From positions 1 through 16,483 of the forward strand of contig CALLKB010000106.1 of NCBI GenBank assembly GCA_938008575.1: a stretch of DNA of 16,483 bases, written 5' to 3'. This stretch comes from an uncultured Cytophagaceae bacterium. Its GTDB lineage: Bacteria > Bacteroidota > Bacteroidia > Cytophagales > Spirosomataceae. The translations under genes were made by a program, and so were the position numbers. Shown in pieces: positions 1 to 6,914 of this stretch; the first letter of the stretch is position 1, and each line of letters starts with the position of its first letter. A model generated the notes under the pieces. That model did no database searches. It saw only the letters and a list, made by a program, of their open reading frames with translations, and was not told the DNA's origin.

Positions 1-486
1 GAAGCGCATCGCTTATTTGCCCAAGGTGGTTCCGCAGGTGGCATGCTTATGGGTGGAATTATCAACATGGCTCCTAACCTATTTGCTGGCGTCATCGCGG
101 CTGTTCCTTTTGTAGATGTGGTCACGACGATGTTAGACGAAACGATTCCGTTGACAACGGGGGAATGGGAAGAATGGGGAAATCCGAAAAATACAGACCA
201 TTACCACTACATGAAATCCTATTCACCTTATGACAATGTGGTGGCGCAGGATTATCCACATTTATTTGTGACGACGGGCTTACATGATTCTCAAGTACAA
301 TATTGGGAACCTGCCAAATGGGTGGCCAAATTGCGAAAAACAAAGACCGACAATCATATCTTGTTACTGGATTGCGACATGTCGGCAGGACACGGTGGCG
401 CCTCCGGTCGTTACAAACGCTTCAAAGATATTGCGAAGGATTATGCTTTTTTAATAGGGATCAATGAGCTGATTTCTGCGCAATAA
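1..486 (+). CDS. Oligopeptidase B-type S9 serine peptidase, C-terminal part (5' end outside window)
   Basis: This is the end of a prolyl-oligopeptidase-family (S9A) serine peptidase, most like oligopeptidase B (protease II), which cleaves short peptides after basic residues. The open frame begins before the first base; 161 residues are visible. The whole catalytic triad lies in this part: the nucleophile Ser11 in GGSAGG, Asp96 in [12 protein letters not shown], and His131 in [11 protein letters not shown], all in the order and context of the alpha/beta hydrolase domain. The blocks [24 protein letters not shown] and SYSPYDNV are also typical of oligopeptidase B. The beta-propeller domain and any signal peptide are out of view, so location cannot be judged. 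The 3' end overlaps prmC on the other strand by 26 bases. Family assignment is strong; substrate specificity is inferred from the family. Confidence 0.93.
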   Translation, partial: EAHRLFAQGGSAGGMLMGGIINMAPNLFAGVIAAVPFVDVVTTMLDETIPLTTGEWEEWGNPKNTDHYHYMKSYSPYDNVVAQDYPHLFVTTGLHDSQVQYWEPAKWVAKLRKTKTDNHILLLDCDMSAGHGGASGRYKRFKDIAKDYAFLIGINELISAQ

Positions 487-1309
487 GCATGCGGTCATTG
501 CCATGAAAGTCTTTGAGCAATTGAATATTTTTAAAACCTTGTGATTCAGCAAGGGCAACATTTTTAGCACCAAATGCCCGGTTGATTTCAAAACAAAGAA
601 ATCCTCCGGGTATTAACCGCTGCTGAGCCATCTCGCCAATCACCCGATAGAAAACAAGCGGATCTTCATCCGACACAAATAAGGCCAAATGCGGTTCGTG
701 ATCTAAGACATGAGATTCCATGTCGGCCTTTTCAGCCTCCAACACATAGGGCGGATTGGAGACGATAATATCCCATACTTTTGAATCCTTAACCCAATCA
801 AAAACATCTTGATGCTTGACGTCTACTTTTGCACCTAATTGGTCCGCATTTTCTTGCGCTTTGTTAATCGCTTCTATAGCTACATCCCAAGCGCTAACTT
901 CTGCAAGCGGGGCTTCTAAAGCCAACGAAATGGCAATGCATCCGGAACCCGTTCCAATATCTAACACGCGTTTTTTTTCATTTCCTATGAGATTCAAGAC
1001 CTGTCTAACCAGCTCCTCCGTTTCCGGTCGGGGAATGAGTGTCGCCGCATTCAAGGAAAAGAGTCGGTCGAAAAAATAAGCCTTCCCTGTCACGTATTGT
1101 AGGGGTTCCCCGGCAGCGAGTCGGGATAAATCTTCCGCAAAACCAATAGGCTCTTCAACGGCTTTATCCAGCAAAATATCCAAGGTATTGATAGAACAAC
1201 GCATGTTCAGATAGGCATGCGAAATGGCCCTAGCTTCGTTTGCAGGGTATTTCGAGGCAATAGCTTGCTGAATTTGTTGAGATAATGCGTTTACTGATAC
1301 AAGGGACAT
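461..1309 (-). CDS. prmC: Peptide chain release factor N5-glutamine methyltransferase PrmC
   Basis: PrmC methylates the glutamine of the GGQ motif of release factors RF1/RF2 in the cytoplasm, using S-adenosylmethionine, which improves termination. The protein is 282 residues, the usual length. It has a helical N-terminal domain (about residues 1-85), the linker motif [10 protein letters not shown] (92-101), the SAM-binding loop [12 protein letters not shown] (117-128) and the catalytic NPPY (184-187) that holds the target glutamine. The ATG at 1309 is preferred over an in-frame ATG 29 codons upstream, because the added residues resemble no PrmC terminus and would run through the inverted repeat and over the predicted promoter. 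That promoter has a TAGCTTTG box at 1373-1366, giving a leader of about 50 bases. The 3' end overlaps the S9 peptidase gene. Confidence 0.95.
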   Translation of the reverse strand: MSLVSVNALSQQIQQAIASKYPANEARAISHAYLNMRCSINTLDILLDKAVEEPIGFAEDLSRLAAGEPLQYVTGKAYFFDRLFSLNAATLIPRPETEELVRQVLNLIGNEKKRVLDIGTGSGCIAISLALEAPLAEVSAWDVAIEAINKAQENADQLGAKVDVKHQDVFDWVKDSKVWDIIVSNPPYVLEAEKADMESHVLDHEPHLALFVSDEDPLVFYRVIGEMAQQRLIPGGFLCFEINRAFGAKNVALAESQGFKNIQLLKDFHGNDRMLIAQKSAH

Positions 1310-1339
1310 ACGTGTTTTTTCGTTATGCTTAGGGCCTTT

Positions 1340-1372
1340 AGCTTTGCCAAACCTTAAAGGATTGGCAAAGCT
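1340..1372. repeat. Perfect 11-bp inverted repeat in the prmC / dehydrogenase divergent region
   Basis: AGCTTTGCCAA (1340-1350) and TTGGCAAAGCT (1362-1372) are perfect inverted copies around an 11-base spacer. The right arm overlaps the predicted prmC -7 box. A third TTGGCAA copy at 1390-1396 holds the two back-to-back -33 boxes. Transcripts starting from either predicted promoter would not contain both arms, so an RNA hairpin is unlikely from them. A protein-binding operator is an inference; no regulator is encoded in view. Confidence 0.6.
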
Positions 1373-1396
1373 ACGGAAAGCAAGGCTGTTTGGCAA
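1366..1396 (-). promoter_or_regulatory. Predicted prmC promoter (Bacteroidota type)
   Basis: Read on the minus strand, TTG (1396-1394) is followed after 20 bases by TAGCTTTG (1373-1366), an exact match to the TAnnTTTG -7 consensus with normal -33 spacing. The start point would be near 1360. The -33 box abuts the -33 box of the divergent promoter (TTG, one G, CAA), and the -7 box lies in the right arm of the inverted repeat at 1340-1372. The prediction rests on pattern only. Confidence 0.6.
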
Positions 1397-1419
1397 CGTA
1401 AAAAAATATCCTATATTTG
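1390..1419 (+). promoter_or_regulatory. Predicted promoter of the dehydrogenase operon
   Basis: TTG at 1390-1392, a 19-base spacer, then TATATTTG at 1412-1419, an exact TAnnTTTG match. This is the best complete -33/-7 pair in the window on the plus strand. Transcription would start near 1424-1426, leaving a leader of about 15 bases before the ATG at 1441. Confidence 0.65.
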
Positions 1420-1440
1420 ACTCGTAAAATCCTATTACCT

Positions 1441-2004
1441 ATGAACATAAACAGACGGGACGCCATACAGCGACTCAGCATTTTAATGGGCGGCATGATT
1501 TCCGCACCTGCGATGGCTGGGCTCAACGGCCAAAAATCCCATGCTACTTTTGTGCAATTCTCAGCCGCACAAGAATCTTTAGTTGCTGAAATTGCCGATA
1601 CCATTATCCCAACAACCGATACTCCTGGCGCGAAAGCTGCAGGCGTTGAAAAATTCATCCTGCGTGTCGTTCAAGATTGTTATCCAGAAGCCAGCCAAAA
1701 AGCATTTGCTGAAGGCCTAGCTAAATTGGACTCCGATTGCCAAGCACGTTTTGGCAAAGGTTTCATCGAGGCTTCTAGCACGCAACGAAAAGAAGCTTTA
1801 ACAACTTGTATGTTGGAATCCGATGCGACTCGAAAAAGCAAAAAAGGGCAGCCTACCTTCTTCTTTATGATCAAAGAATTAACGACGACAGGCTATTTCA
1901 CTTCGGAAATCGGAGCAACAAAAGCATTAGAATACTTGCCTATTCCGGGCAAATTTGACGGCTGTATGCCATTATCACCATCACAAAAAACTTGGGCACT
2001 ATGA
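1441..2004 (+). CDS. Gluconate 2-dehydrogenase subunit 3 family protein (small subunit of a GMC dehydrogenase)
   Basis: This 187-residue protein is a small-subunit type (PF13618 family) that pairs with FAD-dependent GMC dehydrogenases and is needed for their maturation and export. The N-terminus, NRRDAIQRLSILMGG, resembles a twin-arginine leader and is followed by a hydrophobic stretch ending near AMA (residues 23-25). The family blocks EIADTIIPTTDTPGAKAAGV and FFFMIKELTTTGYF, then YLPIPGKFDGC, are clear. A TTG eight codons upstream also opens the frame, but it lies inside the predicted -7 box, so the ATG at 1441 is chosen. The stop overlaps the next ATG (ATGA, 2001-2004), implying translational coupling. 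The large subunit has no leader of its own, so it may be exported through this subunit. That last point is inference. Confidence 0.9.
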   Translation: MNINRRDAIQRLSILMGGMISAPAMAGLNGQKSHATFVQFSAAQESLVAEIADTIIPTTDTPGAKAAGVEKFILRVVQDCYPEASQKAFAEGLAKLDSDCQARFGKGFIEASSTQRKEALTTCMLESDATRKSKKGQPTFFFMIKELTTTGYFTSEIGATKALEYLPIPGKFDGCMPLSPSQKTWAL

Positions 2005-3713
2005 ATCTGAACATTGACGCAATTAAATCCATGACTTATGACGCAATCGTTGTAGGATCTGGCGTTTCGGGTGGATATGCTGCCAAAGAACTAACTGAAA
2101 AAGGCCTTCGTGTCCTTGTCCTTGAAAAAGGAAAGAAATTTGACCACGTAACAGCCTACGAACCAAGCTACAAAGATCCTTGGGATTTTAAATACAATGG
2201 TTTATTGACCAACGAACAAAAGGCTTCACACCCAAAACTTTCCCGAGATTATCCCTACAATGAGATGACCGAAAAATATTGGATGAATGACTCCGACGCA
2301 CTTTACAAAGAGGTAAAACGCTTCGACTGGTTCCGTCCTGATATCGTGGGTGGTAAATCCATTATGTGGGGCCGACAAACCTATCGTTTATCGGACATCG
2401 ACTTTGAAGCAAATCTAAAAGATGGTATCGCGGTGGATTGGCCGATTCGTTACAAGGACATCGCGCCTTGGTATTCTTACGTAGAAAAACACGTAGGTAT
2501 CTCTGGCGAGGCGTTGGGATTACCTCAATTACCGGATTCTGAGTTTTTGAAGCCGATGGACATGTACTGCGTGGAAAAAGAAGTGCGTCAACGCATCGAA
2601 AAGAATTTCCCGGGCCGTAACATGACGATTGGTCGGGTGGCAAACTTATCCGAAGCTAAAGAAGCGCAATTGAAAATTGGTCGCTCTGCATGCCAATACC
2701 GTAATAAATGCCGCTTAGGATGTCCTTATGGCGCATATTTCAGTACGCAATCTTGTACCTTACCCCCAGCTGCAAAAACAGGATTATTGACCTTGCGTCC
2801 AGATTCTGTTGTTTCGGAAATCTTGTTTGATAATGCCAAACAAAAAGCAACGGGTGTGCGTGTCATCGATACGGTGACCAAAGATGTGCGCGAATACTTT
2901 GCGAAAATTATCTTTGTTTGTGGTTCTACTGTAGCTACGACAGCCTTATTATTGAACTCGAAATCATCCCGTTTCCAAAATGGATTAGGAAATGATTCAG
3001 GTGAGTTAGGACATAACTTGATGGATCATCACTTCCGTGTGGGTGCCGCAGGTACTTGGGAAGGCGATGAAGATAAATACTACATTGGCCGTCGGGCGAA
3101 TGGAATTTACATTCCACGTTACCGGAACATTGGCAATGACAAACGTGATTATTTACGTGGATTTGGCTACCAAGGAAGTGGCTCGCGTCAAAGCTGGAAT
3201 CGCGGCGTGAATGACATGAGCTTCGGCGCGGATTACAAAGATGCGATGACAAAACCAGGCCCATGGACAATGAACTTGGGTGGTTTTGGTGAAACATTAC
3301 CTTACCACGAAAATAAAATGTATTTGGATCCTACTACAAAAGATAAGTGGGGTATTCCAGTCGTTGTGTTTGACGCAGAATTCAAAGAAAATGAAATGAA
3401 AATGCGGAAAGACATGATGGAAGATGCCAAAGAGATGTTGGAAAGTGCTGGCCTGAAAAATGTTCGCGCATTCGACAATGGCTCTTACCCAGGTATGGCG
3501 ATCCACGAAATGGGAACCGCTCGCATGGGACGCGATCCAAAAACATCCGTGTTAAATGGCAACAACCAGTTGCATGGCGTGAAGAACGTATTCGTAACAG
3601 ATGGAGCATGTATGACCTCAACGTCTTGCGTGAATCCTTCGTTGACCTATATGGCCTTGACGGCTCGTGCGGCCGACTTTGCCGTGAAAGAAAGTAAAAA
3701 GAAACACCTGTAA
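2001..3713 (+). CDS. GMC-family FAD oxidoreductase, sugar/glycoside dehydrogenase large subunit
   Basis: A 570-residue FAD-dependent oxidoreductase of the glucose-methanol-choline family, in the branch that oxidises sugars or glycosides (gluconate 2-dehydrogenase, FAD glucose dehydrogenase, glucoside 3-dehydrogenase). It shows the dinucleotide-binding fold VVGSGVSGG (residues 17-25), the C-terminal block HEMGTARMG with candidate catalytic His502, and SCVNPSLT with Asn545; this His/Asn pair is typical of GMC enzymes. Cys231, Cys237 and Cys241 form a C-x5-C-x3-C pattern like the [3Fe-4S] site described for Burkholderia FAD glucose dehydrogenase, with another cysteine at 252. No signal peptide is visible. 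A TTG three codons upstream is possible, but the ATG overlapping the previous stop is favoured. No cytochrome subunit is encoded here, so the electron acceptor is unknown, and the exact sugar cannot be read from sequence. Confidence 0.9.
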   Translation: MNLNIDAIKSMTYDAIVVGSGVSGGYAAKELTEKGLRVLVLEKGKKFDHVTAYEPSYKDPWDFKYNGLLTNEQKASHPKLSRDYPYNEMTEKYWMNDSDALYKEVKRFDWFRPDIVGGKSIMWGRQTYRLSDIDFEANLKDGIAVDWPIRYKDIAPWYSYVEKHVGISGEALGLPQLPDSEFLKPMDMYCVEKEVRQRIEKNFPGRNMTIGRVANLSEAKEAQLKIGRSACQYRNKCRLGCPYGAYFSTQSCTLPPAAKTGLLTLRPDSVVSEILFDNAKQKATGVRVIDTVTKDVREYFAKIIFVCGSTVATTALLLNSKSSRFQNGLGNDSGELGHNLMDHHFRVGAAGTWEGDEDKYYIGRRANGIYIPRYRNIGNDKRDYLRGFGYQGSGSRQSWNRGVNDMSFGADYKDAMTKPGPWTMNLGGFGETLPYHENKMYLDPTTKDKWGIPVVVFDAEFKENEMKMRKDMMEDAKEMLESAGLKNVRAFDNGSYPGMAIHEMGTARMGRDPKTSVLNGNNQLHGVKNVFVTDGACMTSTSCVNPSLTYMALTARAADFAVKESKKKHL

Positions 3714-3715
3714 TG

Positions 3716-3741
3716 AAAATGGGCTTCGGCCCATTTTTTTT
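3716..3741 (+). terminator. Intrinsic terminator or attenuator after the GMC oxidoreductase gene
   Basis: AAAATGGGC, a TTCG tetraloop, and GCCCATTTT form a perfect 9-bp stem (3716-3737) that runs into a tract of eight T. It begins two bases after the stop codon. The next gene on the same strand starts at 3747, so the hairpin sits where that gene's ribosome site would be; it may therefore attenuate rather than end the operon. Confidence 0.9.
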
Positions 3742-3746
3742 GAGCT

Positions 3747-4736
3747 ATGAAAAAAATACTTGAAATAATTGGCCTCATGAGTTTGTCGGTCAGCGCCATG
3801 GCACAGTACCAGACCATCGGCAAAATCCATCGCTATGATGCAGGCTTGGATGCTTTGCTGGATACAACAACCAAAATCGAAATTGTAGCCCAGGGATTTA
3901 CTTGGTCGGAAGGCCCGGTTTGGGTGAAAAAAGAAGGCTATTTGCTTTTCACCGATGTGCCTGAAAACACCATACATAAGTGGTCGGAGTCCAAAGGACT
4001 CGAAGTATTCCTCAAACCATCTGGCTACACCGGCACAGGCGTTTATTCCGAAGAACCTGGCGCGAATGGCTTGATCATTAATACAAAAGGGAACCTCGTT
4101 TCCTGTGAACATGGGGATCGTCGGATTGCGGAAATGCCCTTGCATCATCCGGATCAGAAAAAAACCTTGGCACATACGTACGAAGGAAAGCAATTTAATA
4201 GTCCAAACGATTTGGTTCAGAAAAAATCAGGCGATTATTATTTCACAGATCCACCCTACGGATTACCCGGTCGGGGTAAACCAGAACCCGCAAAAGAACT
4301 CGATTTTCAAGGGGTATACCGCATCAACACGAAGGGAGAGTTAAGCCTACAAATCAAGGATTTGGGTCGGCCGAATGGCCTCGCCTTCAATCCAGATGAA
4401 AGTATCTTGTATGTGGGCACCTCGGAACCTCCTACCTACATCAATGCCTATCCGGTAGACAAGCAAGGTAACTTGGGAGAAGGACGTGTCTTTTTCGATG
4501 CGGCCGAATTAGCTAAGCAAGGCATCCGTGGAGGGTATGACGGCATGAAAGTGGATGCGAAAGGGAATGTATGGACAACGGGACCTGGAGGAGTTCTCAT
4601 CATCAACGCCGAAGGAAAACTATTAGGTAGAATCGCCACAGGAAATCGAAATTCGAATGTGGCCTTTGGAGGAAACGATGGAAAATACTTATTCATCACC
4701 TCCGACATGAATCTATTACGCATTAAACTAAAATAG
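3747..4736 (+). CDS. Secreted SMP-30/gluconolactonase-like beta-propeller protein
   Basis: A 329-residue protein of the SMP-30/gluconolactonase/LRE family, six-bladed propellers that usually hydrolyse sugar lactones with a bound divalent metal. A signal peptide is clear: MKK, a hydrophobic stretch, then AMA before Gln20, so it acts in the periplasm or outside. Family landmarks in order are SEGPVW (likely metal-binding Glu), GANGLI, SPNDLV, FTDPPYG, GRPNGLAFNPDE, and GYDGMKVDAKGNVW (likely metal-binding Asp). It follows the GMC dehydrogenase on the same strand, which fits hydrolysis of a lactone made by that enzyme. If the dehydrogenase instead makes 3-keto sugars, the substrate would differ. 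The start lies only five bases past a strong terminator hairpin, and no separate good promoter is seen. The fold is confident; the substrate is inferred. Confidence 0.88.
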   Translation: MKKILEIIGLMSLSVSAMAQYQTIGKIHRYDAGLDALLDTTTKIEIVAQGFTWSEGPVWVKKEGYLLFTDVPENTIHKWSESKGLEVFLKPSGYTGTGVYSEEPGANGLIINTKGNLVSCEHGDRRIAEMPLHHPDQKKTLAHTYEGKQFNSPNDLVQKKSGDYYFTDPPYGLPGRGKPEPAKELDFQGVYRINTKGELSLQIKDLGRPNGLAFNPDESILYVGTSEPPTYINAYPVDKQGNLGEGRVFFDAAELAKQGIRGGYDGMKVDAKGNVWTTGPGGVLIINAEGKLLGRIATGNRNSNVAFGGNDGKYLFITSDMNLLRIKLK

Positions 4737-4760
4737 GGGGCTCGTGCCCCCTATTTCTTT
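4731..4760. terminator. Bidirectional terminator between convergent SMP-30 and DUF1080 genes
   Basis: AAATAGGGGGC, loop TCGT, GCCCCCTATTT: a perfect 11-bp stem (4731-4756) with a T-rich tail on the plus side and an A-rich flank that reads as a T-rich tail on the minus strand. The TAG stop of the SMP-30 gene (4734-4736) is part of the stem. It is the only intrinsic terminator I find at a convergent junction in this window. Confidence 0.92.
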
Positions 4761-5467
4761 TATAATTCCTTGATCTTAATATTTCGATACCAAACGGGAT
4801 TTCCATGATCTTGCAAAGCAATGCGCCCTTGCATATTCACACCAAAACCTGGCATCGTTTTAAATTTCGAACCAGCAATCATTGCTTTCCAATTCGCATC
4901 ATCCGTACGCGTCTCCACGACTTTAGATCCGTTTAAATATAATTGCAACAATCCACGGTTATTAACAATCCGTGCCGTATTCCATTCGCCTACGGGCTTA
5001 GTCACATTCACAGACGATTTGATCAAATCATACAAGTCACCTGAATTATGTTTGATAATCTTACCATCAGGATGGCCCGCATCGTCAAGCACTTGCATTT
5101 CAGGTCCTGTATTATAGGTACTGTGGTATTTCGCAGGATCTTCCGTAACATTGAAAATAATACCACTATTACCGTTTGGAGAGATTTTCCAATCAACAGA
5201 AAAATCATAATTCACATATTCCGCGTCGGTAATTAAATCGCCTCCGTCTTTTTTGGCTAAATCAAAACCAATGATTCCATCTTCGATCGTCCAGGAAGCA
5301 CCCACTTTTCCGGGTTTTCCGTAGGTATGCCAACCAGCAAAGGTTTTCCCATCAAACAACAATTTAAACCCGTCTTTCTTTTCTCGTTTGGAAAGTGAGT
5401 TTAGTCCTTGCCCAAATGCCATCAAACCTGATGACATGCAAGCGCAAATCAATATCAATTTTTTCAT
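4760..5467 (-). CDS. Secreted DUF1080 (3-keto-disaccharide hydrolase domain) protein
   Basis: A 235-residue protein with one DUF1080 domain (PF06439, now named 3-keto-disaccharide hydrolase), a concanavalin/laminin-G-like beta sandwich. The N-terminus is a signal peptide (MKK, hydrophobic core, AFG before Gln20). Cys8 and Cys10 lie in the hydrophobic core, but the context is a poor lipobox, so a soluble exported protein is more likely than a lipoprotein. Domain hallmarks are GFKLLFDGKTFAGWH near residue 33, WTIEDGIIGFD, the central NGNSGIIFNV, a GPEMQVLDD segment, and the closing PVWYRNIKIKEL. Members act on 3-keto-glycosides made by dehydrogenases of the type encoded just to the left, so the two loci probably work together although they are convergent. 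The 5' side is a 124-base divergent region with rimO, in which I find no convincing promoter. Confidence 0.87.
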   Translation of the reverse strand: MKKLILICACMSSGLMAFGQGLNSLSKREKKDGFKLLFDGKTFAGWHTYGKPGKVGASWTIEDGIIGFDLAKKDGGDLITDAEYVNYDFSVDWKISPNGNSGIIFNVTEDPAKYHSTYNTGPEMQVLDDAGHPDGKIIKHNSGDLYDLIKSSVNVTKPVGEWNTARIVNNRGLLQLYLNGSKVVETRTDDANWKAMIAGSKFKTMPGFGVNMQGRIALQDHGNPVWYRNIKIKEL

Positions 5468-5591
5468 GTAGATAAATAAGTTTAAGAATTACAATACTAA
5501 AAAAAGAATTCAATACTTGTATCCCGCCCGCATGAAATTCCGACTGAAGCTGCAAATTAATTCGTAAATTGCACGCTTATTCAACATACGC

Positions 5592-6914
5592 ATGAAAACC
5601 AAAGTAAGCCCCAAGCCATCCATTAACATCGTTACACTCGGTTGTTCCAAAAACCTAGTGGACTCCGAAGTCCTTTTTACCCAATTAAAAGGTAACGGTT
5701 TGGAAGTAACGCATGAGGCAAAAAAAGACACGGCAAACATTGTTGTGGTGAACACATGCGGGTTTATTGACAATGCCAAACAAGAATCCATCGATACCAT
5801 TTTGCGTTATGCAGATGCCAAAGAGGCAGGAAAGATTGATAAATTATATGTAACAGGTTGCCTTTCGCACCGCTACAAAGACGATTTAGAGAAAGAAATT
5901 CCAATGGTCGATTCGTTCTTTGGAACCAATGAATTACCTCGCTTGCTAAAAGCACTGAAGGCCGACTACAAGCATGAACTTGTAGGTGAGCGATTATTGA
6001 CAACGCCAGCACATTATGCCTATTTAAAGATTGCGGAAGGTTGCGACCGACCATGCAGTTTCTGTGCGATTCCTTTGATGCGTGGCGGACACGTTTCGCG
6101 CCCGATGGATGAATTGGTGAAAGAGGCTAGCTCATTAGCGAAGAAAGGAACTAAAGAATTGATTTTAATTGCTCAAGATTTGACCTTTTATGGTTTGGAT
6201 GTAAAAGGGGAAGGGAAATCAGGCCGACAACTTAAAGAACTTTTAGAGCGCCTATCTGATGTTCAAGGCATCGAATGGATCCGTTTGCAATACGCTTATC
6301 CAGCTGGTTTCCCAATGGAAATTTTGCAAACCATGGCTGAGCGCGATAATATTTGCAAGTACTTGGACATGCCGCTTCAAAGTGGTTCTGATGCGATGTT
6401 GAAGCACATGCGCCGCGGAATCACCCGTGAAAAAACAGAGCAATTGATCACGGACATACGTGAAAAAGTACCAGGCATTGCTTTACGTACCACATTAATT
6501 TCAGGCTATCCAGGTGAAACGGAGGCCGACTTTGAAGAGACATATTCATTCGTAGAACGTATGCGTTTTGACCGATTGGGGATCTTTAATTATTCACACG
6601 AGGAAAATACGCATGCCTATTTAGTGCAAGACGATGTTCCTGAAGAGGTGAAGCAAGAGCGTTCGGATGAGATTATGGCACTCCAACAAGGTATTTCGGA
6701 AGAATTAAATCAAGCGAAAATCGGCCAAACATTCAAGGTCATGGTGGATCGCAAGGAAAGCGGATTCTTTGTGGGACGTACGGAACATGATTCCCCAGAG
6801 GTAGATAATGAAGTCTTAATTCCGGCAGAGCAATTTGCCCGTCAGGGAGATTTCGTTCAGGTGAAAATCAATAAAGCTGAGGAATTCGATTTATACGGCG
6901 ATATCGTTTCTTAA
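5592..6914 (+). CDS. rimO: Ribosomal protein S12 methylthiotransferase RimO
   Basis: RimO is a cytoplasmic radical-SAM enzyme that adds a methylthio group to the conserved aspartate of ribosomal protein S12. The 440 residues have the normal three-domain order. The N-terminal UPF0004 domain has cluster cysteines Cys18 (TLGCSKN), Cys56 (NTCGFID) and Cys90 (VTGCLSH). The radical SAM domain has EGCDRPCSFCAIP, with the CxxxCxxC cysteines at 151, 155 and 158. A C-terminal TRAM domain follows (about 375-440). The SKNLVDSE and FCAIPLMRGGHVSR blocks separate RimO from the tRNA enzyme MiaB. The ATG at 5592 gives a typical start. The stop overlaps the stop of the convergent MoeB-like gene by four bases. 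In many Bacteroidota rimO sits in a run with rpmB, rpmG and ftsY; here it is on the opposite strand from rpmB with a gene between. Confidence 0.96.
   Translation: MKTKVSPKPSINIVTLGCSKNLVDSEVLFTQLKGNGLEVTHEAKKDTANIVVVNTCGFIDNAKQESIDTILRYADAKEAGKIDKLYVTGCLSHRYKDDLEKEIPMVDSFFGTNELPRLLKALKADYKHELVGERLLTTPAHYAYLKIAEGCDRPCSFCAIPLMRGGHVSRPMDELVKEASSLAKKGTKELILIAQDLTFYGLDVKGEGKSGRQLKELLERLSDVQGIEWIRLQYAYPAGFPMEILQTMAERDNICKYLDMPLQSGSDAMLKHMRRGITREKTEQLITDIREKVPGIALRTTLISGYPGETEADFEETYSFVERMRFDRLGIFNYSHEENTHAYLVQDDVPEEVKQERSDEIMALQQGISEELNQAKIGQTFKVMVDRKESGFFVGRTEHDSPEVDNEVLIPAEQFARQGDFVQVKINKAEEFDLYGDIVS

Noticed and set aside
1310..1396. Longer PrmC start at 1396
   Set aside because: It would cross the inverted repeat and start upstream of the predicted transcription start; the added 29 residues are not PrmC-like.
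1417..1440. A TTG start extending the subunit 3 protein by eight residues
   Set aside because: The codon lies inside the predicted TATATTTG box and the added residues would precede the twin-arginine leader; the ATG at 1441 fits better.
1371..1658. A 95-codon minus-strand frame over the dehydrogenase small-subunit gene
   Set aside because: It is antisense to a clear gene and its product resembles no family; it is a shadow frame. The same holds for the other antisense frames over the GMC, SMP-30, rimO and symporter genes.
5417..5467. DUF1080 protein as a lipoprotein (Cys8 or Cys10)
   Set aside because: Neither cysteine has a good lipobox, and the hydrophobic run continues to an AFG-Gln site typical of signal peptidase I.
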